DNA from: an uncultured Methanobacterium sp.
GTDB lineage: Archaea > Methanobacteriota > Methanobacteria > Methanobacteriales > Methanobacteriaceae
Assembly: GCF_963665055.1 (NCBI RefSeq)
Contig: NZ_OY762015.1
Location: 2,149,501 to 2,213,500, forward strand
Length of the DNA: 64,000 bases
Direction: 5' to 3'
Part shown: positions 1-13,292 of the stretch, in pieces
Layout: every line of letters starts with the position of its first letter
Position numbering within the stretch: position 1 is the stretch's first letter
Notes under the pieces: model-generated
Seen by the model: the letters and a program-made list of their open reading frames with translations, nothing else
What the model was told of the DNA's origin: nothing
The model's database searches: none
Program-made: the position numbers and the translations under genes

Positions 1-1
1 T

Positions 2-946
2 GATGTGGTGGCCTGTGACTTGCATCCTCAGTTTTTCACCACCAAATTGGCCCATGAATTAGGGGAGAAATTCAACTGCCCGGTTTTGAAGGTGCAACAC
101 CATCATGCCCATGCTGCTGCACTGTCCCTGGACTGGGAGTTGGATGAGTTTATCTGTATTGCGGCTGACGGTGTGGGTTATGGGGCGGATGGTAGTGCCT
201 GGGGAGGTGAAATACTTCATTATCACGGTGCAGAATATGAGCGGGTTGCCAGTTTAATGCCTCAAGAAATGCCAGGAGGAGATTTGACCACCCGTTACCC
301 TGCTAGGATGATGATGGGTATGCTTCACCCTCTTTACAGTGCAGAAGAGATTATGGATCTTATGAAAACCCATTACATTGATTATTTCCCCCACGGATTA
401 AAAGAAATCGAAATAATAGCTACACAACTGGAAAAAAACTTCAATCTTACCAAAACCACCAGTACTGGGCGAGTTCTGGATGCTCTGGCTGCTTGCCTTA
501 AAATATGCGGGGAAAGGACTTACGAAGGAGAATGTGCCATGAAACTGGAATCAACTGCATATCATGGCGAAGATACAGTGGAAATACCATTAAAAATATC
601 ACGTAAGGATGGTATGAATGTTTTAGATACTTCTCAATTGATTTCATCTGTTTTGAAGAAGAAAATGGATGGAATGCCCCTTGAAGATCTGGCTTACTCT
701 GCACAGAAGGTAGTTTCCAGGGGCCTGGCCGAACTGGCCATAAGAATAGCTCGCAAAAAGGGTGTTGATACCATAGGAGGTTCTGGTGGAGTTTTCTACA
801 ACGAAGCCATTAGTATGGCCATAAAAGAAGTTGTGGAAGATGAGGGTTACAATTTCATTCAACATAAAAATAGCTGTGCTGGTGATGGTTCTGTTTCCCT
901 GGGGCAGGCCATGGTAGCTGCTTTAAAATGCGGGAAACAATCATAA
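2..946 (+). CDS. hypF: HypF carbamoyltransferase, C-terminal part (5' truncated by window)
   Basis: HypF makes the thiocarbamate on HypE that becomes the cyanide ligand of [NiFe] hydrogenases. The frame is open to the first base of the window, so the N-terminal acylphosphatase, zinc-finger and YrdC-like parts lie upstream. What is present is the Kae1-like domain: the VQHHHAHAAAL metal-binding histidine motif, then GVGYGADGSAWGGE and, near the end, GGSGGVFYNEA and CAGDGSVSLGQA. This protein would serve the F420-reducing hydrogenase encoded about 14 kb downstream. The assignment is firm; the GTG codons at positions 5 and 8 are internal, not real starts. Confidence 0.93.
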   Translation, partial: DVVACDLHPQFFTTKLAHELGEKFNCPVLKVQHHHAHAAALSLDWELDEFICIAADGVGYGADGSAWGGEILHYHGAEYERVASLMPQEMPGGDLTTRYPARMMMGMLHPLYSAEEIMDLMKTHYIDYFPHGLKEIEIIATQLEKNFNLTKTTSTGRVLDALAACLKICGERTYEGECAMKLESTAYHGEDTVEIPLKISRKDGMNVLDTSQLISSVLKKKMDGMPLEDLAYSAQKVVSRGLAELAIRIARKKGVDTIGGSGGVFYNEAISMAIKEVVEDEGYNFIQHKNSCAGDGSVSLGQAMVAALKCGKQS

Positions 947-1115
947 TTCATTGAAAAAATCTTAATTCATTGAAAAAGACATAATCTCATTCCTGGTAAT
1001 GAGAAACAACTTTAATCTATTAAAAAAATTTAATCTATAAAAAAGCTTTACCATACAAAAAAAATTAAATCTTTAAAAATAATTAAAAAAAATAACGAAA
1101 AAATAAATAACAGTT

Positions 1116-1619
1116 CTATGGTTTTTCATCCTGGGATTCTTCCCCATTAAACATGACGGGTAGGTTCAAGGATCGTATCTTTAAAGCTCTTTTCCTTTCA
1201 TCCACCTGTTTTAACAGGATTTCTGCATGTTTTTTGGCCTCATCATAGTCTCCTATGAGATTTTCCAGTTCAGATGAAACATCTTCACCCAACCGGGCTC
1301 TTTCTTCCAGTAGTTGCAGTTCCTGAAATTCATGTCCAGGGGATTTCACACGGATAGTGCCCTGGCTGATGAATATCTGAAATTCCACATCGTGTGATAT
1401 GTCATAATATTTTCTAGGTCTTCCTCGCTCTATTTTCTGGAAATTTGAGCTTAAAAGGCCTGCTTCTTCCATGGCACGTAGGTGTTCAATTATGGCTTTC
1501 TGGCCGATCTCCAGTTCTCGGGATATCTGGCTGACAAAGCGAGGTTCATCCCTTAAAAGGTCAAGTATGTTCCTACGGGTTTTACAGCCCATAACATCCA
1601 GTAATAACTCTAAATCCAT
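1116..1619 (-). CDS. ArsR-like winged-helix regulator, probable regulator of grpE-dnaK
   Basis: This 167-residue protein has an N-terminal winged helix (about residues 5-75): CKTRRNILDLLRDEPRFVS, a recognition-helix region around QKAIIEHLRAMEEAGLL, and a wing GRPRKYYDIS. A C-terminal helical stretch (about 95-155) looks like a dimerisation coiled coil. No metal-binding cysteine pair of classical ArsR sensors is visible. It is divergent from grpE-dnaK, and the region between holds four copies of an operator-like element. By analogy with the archaeal heat-shock repressor Phr (also ArsR-like) I infer control of the chaperone genes. The family is clear from the fold pattern; the target is inference. 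Confidence 0.8.
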   Translation of the reverse strand: MDLELLLDVMGCKTRRNILDLLRDEPRFVSQISRELEIGQKAIIEHLRAMEEAGLLSSNFQKIERGRPRKYYDISHDVEFQIFISQGTIRVKSPGHEFQELQLLEERARLGEDVSSELENLIGDYDEAKKHAEILLKQVDERKRALKIRSLNLPVMFNGEESQDEKP

Positions 1620-1820
1620 TTTTCATTCACTTTTTCATATTTATTAGTAATGTTGTTGATTTTAGATTATATTTAATTTATCCCAATCAATCTTTGTTTG
1701 TACATTAAGTTATTATAAATTCGATAATTTCATCCAAGTTCTTATTTCATTTATTTTAGCTTTTTATAGTTATTTAAAACCTTACAGGCATGCTTCACCA
1801 GTTACGATTACTTAAAAAAT

Positions 1821-1959
<139 letters not shown>

Positions 1960-2001
1960 TAAAGTTACTCAAATCTTCCCATCCCCAATAAAGGTGAATA
2001 A

Positions 2002-2547
<546 letters not shown>

Positions 2548-2560
2548 GAGGTGAATTTGT

Positions 2561-4435
<1,875 letters not shown>

Positions 4436-4455
4436 ACCTAAGGGAAGTATGAATT

Positions 4456-4487
4456 GAGGGGTGTGAGATCATTCTCATACCACTCCC
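4456..4487 (+). terminator. Hairpin after dnaK
   Basis: GGTGTGAGA (4460-4468) can pair with TCTCATACC (4473-4481), nine pairs including one G-T, around a TCAT loop, with a further GAGG/CTCC-like extension outside. A T-rich stretch follows near 4500. It begins about 20 bases after the dnaK stop and probably marks the 3' end of the grpE-dnaK transcript. The assignment rests on structure alone. Confidence 0.5.
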
Positions 4488-4891
4488 TACTACCCAACAC
4501 TTTTATTATATTTATCCCACTAAAATTGAATATACTGTAAGTTAGATATTATTTGAAATTTAATTAAAAGAATTCTAAAAGAGTTCATTTAAAAAAATTA
4601 ATTTAAAAAAAAAGTAAATCAGATTTAGTAAATAACCAAATCAGTTTTAGTAAATAAAATCAGGCTTAGCAAGGAAATTGATTTTATACTTCACACTCAT
4701 AAATTCATATTCATAACTTAAATTACAATATTACCATATTTCCAATACTACCATAGTAGATTGGACCCATATTAGAAGAGATATTCAATAAATCTTGAGT
4801 AATTAATGTTTAGAATTAAGGTTAAAATTAATAGTTTAAATTAATAATATAATGTTAAAATTAATGTTTAGAGTATTTAAGGAAGATTAAC
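4488..4891. other. AT-rich gap before dnaJ
   Basis: This stretch of about 400 bases has no credible ORF. It is rich in A and T with several TATA-like strings close to dnaJ (for example around 4845-4855). It contains none of the TGGTWACTATA elements found before grpE, so dnaJ probably has its own, differently controlled promoter. Confidence 0.5.
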
Positions 4892-6067
4892 ATGGCAGAG
4901 AAGCGCGATTATTACGAAGTCCTGGGAGTGGAGAAAGGATCCACTAAGAAAGATATTAAGAAGGCCTACCGTAAATTGGCTATGGAATATCACCCTGATG
5001 TGAGTGAAGACCCTGAAGCAGGTGAAAAATTCAAAGAGATCAGTGAAGCTTACGCTGTGTTATCCGATGAGGAGAAAAGAAACACTTACGACCAGTACGG
5101 CCATGCAGGGATGGGTGGATTCAGTCAGGAAGATATTTTTAACAATATCAACTTTGAAGACATTTTCCGCGGATTTGGATTCGGAGGAAACCGAGGCGGA
5201 AGCGGAGGAGCAGGAGCAGGTGGTTTCGAGAGCATATTCGACCTTTTCGGATTTGGTGGAGGCCGTCGCAACGGACCCCAGCAGGGCGATGATGTACTTT
5301 ACGAGATGAAGATCACCCTGGAGGATGCAGCCCAGGGCCTGGAAGAAGACATTGAAGTCCCCCATAAAAAAACATGCCCCCACTGTAATGGATCAAAGGC
5401 AGAACCTGGAACTGATAGTAGAACCTGTGATGTCTGTGGCGGAAGCGGTCAGGTAAGACAGGTACAGAACACCCCACTGGGCCAGTTTGCCACCATACGC
5501 CCATGCAGTGCCTGCAGAGGCGAAGGGAAAATAATCGACACACCATGTCATGAATGCCATGGAAAAGGTATTGTAAGGCAAAAAAGTACCATTCACGTGA
5601 AAATACCGGCAGGAGTGGAAGATGGATCCCGTTTGCGAGTTACAGGCGAAGGAGATGTTGGTAAACAAGGTGGACCACCAGGCGATCTTTACGTTCTCAT
5701 ACGGGTGAAACCCCACAAGTACTTCCAGAGGGAAGGAGCCAACCTTCACTATGAAAAACCCATCAGCTTTGTACAGGCCACACTGGGGGCTAAAGTTGAT
5801 GTTCCTACCATTGATGGAGAGGTGGAACTTAAAATCCCTGCTGGAACCCAGACCGGGACATCATTCCGTATAAAAGGCCAGGGCATGCCCCATTTAAGAT
5901 GGAATGGTAAGGGTAACCTGTATGTGAATGTTAAAATCATCACCCCTAAGAAGCTCAGCCCCCGTCAAAAAGAACTCCTGGAAGAATTTGCCGATATCAG
6001 CGGCAATGAAATCTACCAGGAGGAAAAAGGTTTTTTTGATAAAGTGAAGGATGCCATTAACCATTGA
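4892..6067 (+). CDS. dnaJ: DnaJ, Hsp40 co-chaperone
   Basis: Class I DnaJ of 391 residues, which stimulates the DnaK ATPase and delivers substrates. The J domain (1-70) carries the HPD motif in EYHPDVSEDPEAG. A Gly/Phe-rich linker (about 80-125) follows. Four zinc-binding repeats (CPHCNGSKAEPG, CDVCGGSG, CSACRGEG, CHECHGKG; about 155-230) form the cysteine-rich domain, then the C-terminal substrate-binding domains. Length and architecture are normal. The start ATG follows AAGGAAG. It is 456 bases from dnaK, so transcription is probably separate. Confidence 0.98.
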   Translation: MAEKRDYYEVLGVEKGSTKKDIKKAYRKLAMEYHPDVSEDPEAGEKFKEISEAYAVLSDEEKRNTYDQYGHAGMGGFSQEDIFNNINFEDIFRGFGFGGNRGGSGGAGAGGFESIFDLFGFGGGRRNGPQQGDDVLYEMKITLEDAAQGLEEDIEVPHKKTCPHCNGSKAEPGTDSRTCDVCGGSGQVRQVQNTPLGQFATIRPCSACRGEGKIIDTPCHECHGKGIVRQKSTIHVKIPAGVEDGSRLRVTGEGDVGKQGGPPGDLYVLIRVKPHKYFQREGANLHYEKPISFVQATLGAKVDVPTIDGEVELKIPAGTQTGTSFRIKGQGMPHLRWNGKGNLYVNVKIITPKKLSPRQKELLEEFADISGNEIYQEEKGFFDKVKDAINH

Positions 6068-6455
6068 AAAAGAGACATGTGGCGTTTGGTACAACCAAAC
6101 CATTAGAATATCTAAAACCTAGAATGAGCATCAATTTCTATTCAAAAATTCAAACCCATTCAATAATTTACATCTAACTTAATAATCCAACATCACATTC
6201 AATAATCCAACATTCTATTCATGTAACATCCAATTATAATCTCTAAGTTTTTTACCACAGTTATAACAGTTTGTAACTCCCCAAAAATATTCATCTGATT
6301 TTAATTTTAACTGCCCGTGAACATTCCTTAAGCCTGTCTTATTTTTACAATTTCATCTCACTAAATAATGAGAATAAGTGAAACTATTTATTTTACATAA
6401 GACTATTCTCATTTAATTGAAGATATCTTGAAAAAAGTTTTAAAGAAGTGATTAG
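6068..6455. promoter_or_regulatory. Gap with a widely spaced 9-bp inverted repeat before the CMD-like gene
   Basis: No gene is visible here. Short direct repeats of the type CATTCAATAATCCAACAT occur around 6157-6215. A perfect inverted repeat, AATGAGAAT at 6367-6375 and ATTCTCATT at 6405-6413, lies 42 bases before the start of the next gene. The half sites are 38 bases apart centre to centre. It may be an operator with two half sites, or a hairpin in the leader. The function is not known. Confidence 0.4.
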
Positions 6456-6839
6456 GTGAACACTGAAACTACACAGAGTAATGATCAGGAGATAAATGTT
6501 GAAGAAATAATGGAAAAGATAAACAGTTACTTTGGTTTTGTACCCAAAATATTCCAGGTTTTATCTGAAAACCCACCTGCTTTAAAGGTTTATTTTGACA
6601 AAGTAGAAGTTATGATGGTAGATGAGTCTCTTCCCCCTCTTACCAAGGAATTTATATCCATTGGGGCAGCTGCTGCCCTGGGATCACCCCACTGCCTAAA
6701 CACTCACTTGGAGGTGGCCAGGGAATTTGGAGCCACCAATGAGCAGCTTCTTCTGGCAATTATTCTCGGAGCTTCTATAACTGAAACCACTGCCCTTTCA
6801 CGGTCATTGAGGGTTTATGATCAGTTTACAGGAGAATAA
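6456..6839 (+). CDS. Carboxymuconolactone decarboxylase (AhpD-like) family protein
   Basis: This 127-residue all-helical protein matches the CMD/AhpD fold: FGFVPKIFQVLSENPPALKVYF, then FISIGAAAALGSPHCLNTHLEVAREFGATNEQLLLAI. In AhpD the active centre is CxxC followed by a histidine; here the first cysteine is serine (SPHCLNTH), so a thiol peroxidase-type disulfide cannot form in the usual way. The start is a GTG preceded by a weak AGG. Upstream is a spaced inverted repeat. The function is unknown; a redox or carboxylase role is possible. Confidence 0.75.
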   Translation: MNTETTQSNDQEINVEEIMEKINSYFGFVPKIFQVLSENPPALKVYFDKVEVMMVDESLPPLTKEFISIGAAAALGSPHCLNTHLEVAREFGATNEQLLLAIILGASITETTALSRSLRVYDQFTGE

Positions 6840-6973
6840 ACTCATTTTAATCCCCTAGTTTGATTACTCCCTAGTTGATTACTCCCTTGTTAATTAATTG
6901 ATCCCAATTTGATTGTTTGATTATTTAGTGGCTTATAATATTTTTTTTAAAAAAAAACTATTATTTAATTAGA

Positions 6974-7621
6974 CTAATCCTTTTTTTCTTTATTCTGTCG
7001 TCTTTTTGTAAAAACGAAATAAACAACAACTAATACAATGATTACAAGTATTATATTGTCTATAAATGATAACCCCTCAGATATAGTAAGATAAAAGTTT
7101 CCAAACTGCCATCCAATAATCCCCAATAAGGATGCCTGTACCAGTGCTCCGAAAAAGGTGATTAAGACGTAATTTCGTGGATTGTATCGTATCATACCAC
7201 AGAACAAGCTGATTGCTATGCTGGGGATTACTGGTACACATCTGGCTGCAAATAGGAACAGGTTTTCATACTTACTGGCCTTCACTTTCCTTTCCACACC
7301 TTCCAGATCATCCACAGTCACCCCCAGATATTTCCCGGCTCGCTGGACAAATGGAATTCCAATTTTATAACTTATTCCATAATATAAAAGTGAGCCCAGG
7401 GTCACTCCCAGTGCAGCAGGAATGCTTATGTTTAAAAACATGGTTTCCAGTGACCCCATCGACAAAGCCACCCCCTTCATCATGAAGAAACTGGCACCCA
7501 ACACCACCAAACTGGAGGGGATAGGAGTTACTACTTGTTCCAGTATGGATCCACCGAACACTGCCCAGGGACCGTAGCTGACTATGAATCCTTCCAAACC
7601 TGCTAAAATACTATTGAACAT
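6974..7621 (-). CDS. DedA/VTT-family membrane protein
   Basis: A 215-residue integral membrane protein with about five or six hydrophobic segments and the features of the DedA (SNARE-associated, VTT) family: an N-terminal re-entrant region with EQVVTPIPSSLVVLGASF, a central FAARCVPVIPSIAISLFCGM motif containing the conserved R-x-x-P region, and a C-terminal transmembrane helix followed by the basic tail KRRQNKEKK. Family members act as lipid scramblases or flippases and in membrane homeostasis. The ATG follows AAAGG. It is transcribed alone and converges on the upstream CMD-like gene. Confidence 0.85.
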   Translation of the reverse strand: MFNSILAGLEGFIVSYGPWAVFGGSILEQVVTPIPSSLVVLGASFFMMKGVALSMGSLETMFLNISIPAALGVTLGSLLYYGISYKIGIPFVQRAGKYLGVTVDDLEGVERKVKASKYENLFLFAARCVPVIPSIAISLFCGMIRYNPRNYVLITFFGALVQASLLGIIGWQFGNFYLTISEGLSFIDNIILVIIVLVVVYFVFTKRRQNKEKKD

Positions 7622-7925
7622 TTTTTAAACCTTTCTGTAAATTTCCATTAGAATAGCCCATTATGATATTTGTGAGAATCTGAACACATTTTAAGATCAT
7701 CTGGGATATCACATGATTTTGTAAAAAACTTTAGTGTGTTATTTAAAAAACAATTCACATATACATATTATGGTTTTGAGCCATTCCTAGAATAACTTGA
7801 AATTACAAAGAACAATCAGTACAATTAGTCTGTCCAGACAAATGAAAAATAAGTGAATATCTGATCATTTATACACAAGTCTGATCATTTACAACAGGGA
7901 ATTTTAAAAAAATGGGGGGATTTAC
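7622..7925. promoter_or_regulatory. Divergent gap with repeated TCTGATCATTTA
   Basis: The gap between the DedA gene and the next, divergent gene holds two direct copies of TCTGATCATTTA at 7860-7871 and 7880-7891, exactly 20 bases apart, and a small palindrome GTCTG-TC-CAGAC at 7828-7839. Two turns of the helix between the copies would suit a regulator binding on one face. No gene is seen. Confidence 0.35.
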
Positions 7926-8750
7926 TTGCTTTTATCTAAAAAGAATCGTGTTTATATTGAAGACCAGATAGTTCCATCAACAGCTCGTAGGGTGCGAATT
8001 GTAATGGATCTTCTTACTGATGAACCCCTTATTAAACTTCCAATGGAAAAAGGATTGATAGAAGACATGGAAATATTTGGGGTTAACCGAGACTGGTTTA
8101 TTCCATTCTTAGAAGAAGATGACGAGTTAATAATTAACTTGGGTAATCTGGATCAGTGGATCGGGATTCCGGACGATCGGGGGCTTAAACATATCAAACT
8201 GGACGTTAAATTCGTTCTGGTTAATCCGGAATTTAAGCTTGGACGTTTCAATCGGGGATATGAGGGTATTGTTAAATTTACTGAATCTGAAGAAATGGAA
8301 TTACATATAAAACTCCCTTTGGGAATGAAAATGTTCAAGAATGGAAAAGTAAGTGAAATAAAACTTTCCAAAGATAACAATGAATCAAAATCAATTTCCA
8401 TAACCACTAGCAACATACTGGATAAAGATCGCAGGCGGCGTTACGACTTTCTGATAAAATCGGACCACTTGAAATCTATTTTAAACTCAGATAATCCAGA
8501 GGAATTGATTAAGTTAAACTACTCCGTGATCAATGAAAGAGAATATTACGTTATAACTGTAATAGGGCTAGGTTTATTTGTATTTGCACTTTTCCGAATG
8601 GTAAACATGTTAAATGGCCATATAGAATTTGATATTCGTTATCTGGCAGCTGCAGTTGCCTTCATCAGTTTGTATATAACCATTCTGCGGGAAAAATATG
8701 AACTACCATTCCGAAAAGTACTGGTTTACACCACCATATATTGGTATTGA
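7926..8750 (+). CDS. Unknown protein with two C-terminal membrane helices
   Basis: I do not recognise the family. The 274-residue protein has a soluble, probably beta-rich region (1-210) with a strongly charged middle, including DKDRRRRYDF near residue 165, then two hydrophobic helices (about 212-230 and 238-255) and the tail REKYELPFRKVLVYTTIYWY. That arrangement suggests a cytoplasmic domain tethered by a C-terminal hairpin. The start is a TTG, chosen because a GGGGGA ribosome binding site ends five bases before it and no in-frame ATG or GTG is nearby. The gene stands alone. Confidence 0.6.
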   Translation: MLLSKKNRVYIEDQIVPSTARRVRIVMDLLTDEPLIKLPMEKGLIEDMEIFGVNRDWFIPFLEEDDELIINLGNLDQWIGIPDDRGLKHIKLDVKFVLVNPEFKLGRFNRGYEGIVKFTESEEMELHIKLPLGMKMFKNGKVSEIKLSKDNNESKSISITTSNILDKDRRRRYDFLIKSDHLKSILNSDNPEELIKLNYSVINEREYYVITVIGLGLFVFALFRMVNMLNGHIEFDIRYLAAAVAFISLYITILREKYELPFRKVLVYTTIYWY

Positions 8751-9004
8751 ACTGATTCTGGAACTTTTAATGGAATAGAATGATTTTAAGATATTTAACA
8801 GTGCCAAAAATGTTTTAAAGAATAATATTTGTTTATATCAAATGACCAATCATAATTTATAATTATTTTTTTATTTTAAATTCAATCCACCGGTTTTAAA
8901 GTTAATTATTGGTCATGGAGTAATGGATCAAAAAATATAATACTAATGCAAAATATAATACATCAAACAATAGGGAGTTAATTAAACAATAGGAGGGAAA
9001 AAAT

Positions 9005-9484
9005 ATGCAGAAAAATACCCTGGCCATAGTACTGATAATTTTAGGTATAATAGTCTTGGCCTTTCCCCTGCTGGGACTAGTTCCAATTAGTATCTTAACC
9101 GGTCTTGGAGTGGCATTTTTAGGTATAGGTCTCATACTCGCCGGTTTTTCCGACAGAGTGGAAAGCAGCGGTCTGGGGCTTCTGGAGATAGTGCTGGGAA
9201 TTATTGCTCTGGTACTGGGTCTTGGATTCATCCTGAACCCCGGTCTTTTCAGCTTTGTGGCAGGATTAATCGTCTACATGGCTGGTTTGTTCCTGATTAT
9301 CGTCGGTATAGTTGCTTTATTCACTAAAGCCGGTGGTAGCCGTTGGAACGGAGTTGTTGCCATAATTATCGGGCTAATCTACCTGATATTTGGATATTTC
9401 ATTTCCAACCCATTCTATCTAGGAATCTTAATCGGTTTATGGCTACTCATAACTGGAATTATGATGTTCTTCCAGAAGGATTAA
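9005..9484 (+). CDS. DUF308 (HdeD-like) membrane protein
   Basis: A 159-residue protein made almost entirely of six hydrophobic helices arranged as three similar hairpins with repeated L-G-x-x-x-L-x-x-G patterns, as in the DUF308/HdeD family. HdeD is linked to acid resistance in enteric bacteria, but the role in archaea is unknown. The ATG follows a strong GGAGGG. There is no operon partner; RNase P RNA lies downstream on the other strand. Confidence 0.8.
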   Translation: MQKNTLAIVLIILGIIVLAFPLLGLVPISILTGLGVAFLGIGLILAGFSDRVESSGLGLLEIVLGIIALVLGLGFILNPGLFSFVAGLIVYMAGLFLIIVGIVALFTKAGGSRWNGVVAIIIGLIYLIFGYFISNPFYLGILIGLWLLITGIMMFFQKD

Positions 9485-9674
9485 AGTAAAAGCTCCGATT
9501 AATTTCTTTTTTTATTTTTAACTTTTTTTAAAAGGGTATCTTAAGAGCGAATTTGCTATTAGAAATTTCTCTAAATTTAATAATGGAATTCTTTTAATAA
9601 TGGAATTCTGAATAATAAAGTAAAAGCTAATTTAAATAAAATTAATTAAAATGAGTAAAACTAATTAAAATAAA

Positions 9675-9992
<318 letters not shown>

Positions 9993-10001
9993 GAAAAAAT
10001 A

Positions 10002-10079
<78 letters not shown>

Positions 10080-10102
10080 TATACCAGTGTTGGGTCTCCA
10101 CA

Positions 10103-10111
10103 CTATATAAA
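10103..10111 (-). promoter_or_regulatory. TATA box for tRNA-Met/RNase P RNA
   Basis: On the minus strand TTTATATAG, preceded by the purine-rich GGGAAACC typical of a BRE element, is centred about 29 bases before the tRNA 5' end. That is the right distance for a start just ahead of the mature tRNA. No comparable promoter is visible between the tRNA and RNase P RNA. Confidence 0.7.
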
Positions 10112-10218
10112 GGTTTCCCTTAATTATCAGGATTTATTTTTATTCTTATCCCATAATCCCATTTAATTGGATTTTTTTATTATATATGAGTTAAGGATTC
10201 ATGAGATCATTCAAATAA

Positions 10219-10542
10219 TCATTTAACATCTGATAATTCCTTTAATTCCGCATTTAAAGAATATCCTACCACTGTTCTTATGCCCACAATCACTGCCAGA
10301 ACAACAACATCACTTAAGGTTGGTTGCATTATGCTCTTGATTAGATCTGCAGCTATAAAAAATTCTAGAGCTAATACTATCTTGTTGGTGAAGTCCAGGC
10401 GGATGTCATTATATTCATAGGATTTCCTCAAAAGTTCCTTGGATATAACCTTAATTGCTGCCCTTATTCCGCCATAAAAAACTAAAAGAGCCCCAAATAG
10501 GGCTAAAGAATAAGAAATATAATAAACTATCTCGGTATACAT
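10219..10542 (-). CDS. DUF1622 family membrane protein
   Basis: A 107-residue protein with three hydrophobic helices: about 8-30, 50-70 and 78-97. The pattern YGGIRAAIKV, then RLDFTNKIVLALEFFIAADLIKSIMQPT and VVLAVIVGIRTVVGYSLNAEL is characteristic of DUF1622. Function is unknown. The conserved arginine and the E-x-x-x-A-A-D helix are present. It lies 30 bases downstream of the two coiled-coil genes and may share their transcript. Confidence 0.8.
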   Translation of the reverse strand: MYTEIVYYISYSLALFGALLVFYGGIRAAIKVISKELLRKSYEYNDIRLDFTNKIVLALEFFIAADLIKSIMQPTLSDVVVLAVIVGIRTVVGYSLNAELKELSDVK

Positions 10543-10572
10543 TGGTAATCTGTAGTTTCTCTGTTTGAATCC

Positions 10573-11160
<588 letters not shown>

Positions 11161-11163
11161 AGG

Positions 11164-11583
11164 TTACTTACCCCCTTTTTTACCCTTTTTATTTAATTCT
11201 GCTTCTTTTTTCTCGATGTCGTCCAAAAGTGTCTTGAGTTTTTCATACTCAGCTCGGGTTTCCAGGCGGGTAACTCTTTCATTGATTTCACTGTGGAGAA
11301 AACCTACTTTTTGCATCATTTTTGATGTTTCTCCCCTGATCTCGGAAAGTCTTTCCTGTTGATCTTTAGGGAGCGGTATCACATTTTCCATTAACCGTTT
11401 GGATTCAAGATCACGTTCAACCAGTTCGATTTTCTTTATTTCTGCCTGTTTTTCAAGGAATGTTACATTGCTCTGGGCTTCCCTAACCTTTCTCCATTGC
11501 ATTACAATAACGATTACTGCTACAAGGGCTATTACTGCAATGATAATTAAAAAAATGTTTTGTGGAATGTTTATATCTGCCAT
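11164..11583 (-). CDS. Membrane-anchored coiled-coil protein
   Basis: A 139-residue protein of unknown function with one N-terminal membrane helix (about 9-29) and a long charged coiled coil (about 30-125) ending in a lysine-rich tail KKGKKGGK. The topology is probably helix in the membrane and coiled coil in the cytoplasm. It is the first gene of a group with the GEKV-repeat protein and the DUF1622 protein. A GAGGGGAA ribosome binding site supports the ATG. The pairing of two single-helix coiled-coil proteins suggests a membrane-bound complex, which is inference. Confidence 0.7.
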   Translation of the reverse strand: MADINIPQNIFLIIIAVIALVAVIVIVMQWRKVREAQSNVTFLEKQAEIKKIELVERDLESKRLMENVIPLPKDQQERLSEIRGETSKMMQKVGFLHSEINERVTRLETRAEYEKLKTLLDDIEKKEAELNKKGKKGGK

Positions 11584-11986
11584 AGGTATTCCCCTCGTCT
11601 ATATTTATTACAGATTATTAAATCACAAATGAAATTTAATGGTTTTAAAAGGCTTTGAATGACCACATTCAAGTATTAAATTCTAACATCCTTAAGCGCA
11701 TTAAATCAGAATGTTTTAACCCCCGTCCAATTCATACGTTTAATCTGAGTCCTTAAATACCCAAAACCTCTTATTGACTTCTCATATGAAAAGTACATAT
11801 AATATATGGATTTTATATAATTAATGCTTTGTTATTTTAAGTTTCATCTTGGAAAAAGTCCCCCTCACTTATAATTACTGGACTCTGAAGATCGTATTCC
11901 AAGAAATGATTATGGTCATTGAATTATAATAGGTAGTAATGTAGTTTAAATTATTAAATTTAATAATCAGTTCTATGCGTGATGTC
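11584..11986. promoter_or_regulatory. Divergent promoter region, duplicated with the first aminopeptidase gene
   Basis: No gene is visible. From about 11771 the sequence resembles the region at about 13061 before the second aminopeptidase gene (both have TTA[TC]TGACTT, then [CT]ATATGAAAA and an AATATAT-GGATTTTA-like stretch), so the gene duplication included its promoter. TATA-like strings lie at about 11798-11820. Confidence 0.5.
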
Positions 11987-12913
<927 letters not shown>

Positions 12914-13292
12914 TGAAAACATTTTTAATTCTTCCTATTTTTTTGAAATCTCAAAAGAAAACTTCAAAAAAATAAAAATATAATCACTAGATCTTATTGT
13001 TGACTAAATGTCAGATCAGTTGACTAATGTTTGATCTAATCCAGTGAATAATAAACCGATTACTGACTTTTATATGAAAATCATAAAGAATATATCGGAT
13101 TTTAATCATCAATACTTTATTTAACTTCCCCGGCAAATAAATGGGATTAACATAGTTTCTATTTGATTTGAATCCTGAAAAGGATTTATACAGGTGTTAT
13201 AAAATAATTAAAGAAATGTTAATTGATAAAGAGTGTTAAATTATGGGAATTATTGTGGACCAATTACCAATTATTAGCTAAGTAGTGATGTC
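12914..13292. promoter_or_regulatory. Spacer between the two aminopeptidase genes
   Basis: The spacer holds no credible gene. Short repeats GTTGACTAA occur at about 12992 and 13019. From about 13061 the sequence is a diverged copy of the promoter region before copy 1, so copy 2 probably has its own promoter. The last few bases before the gene, GTGATGTC, are identical to copy 1. Confidence 0.45.
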
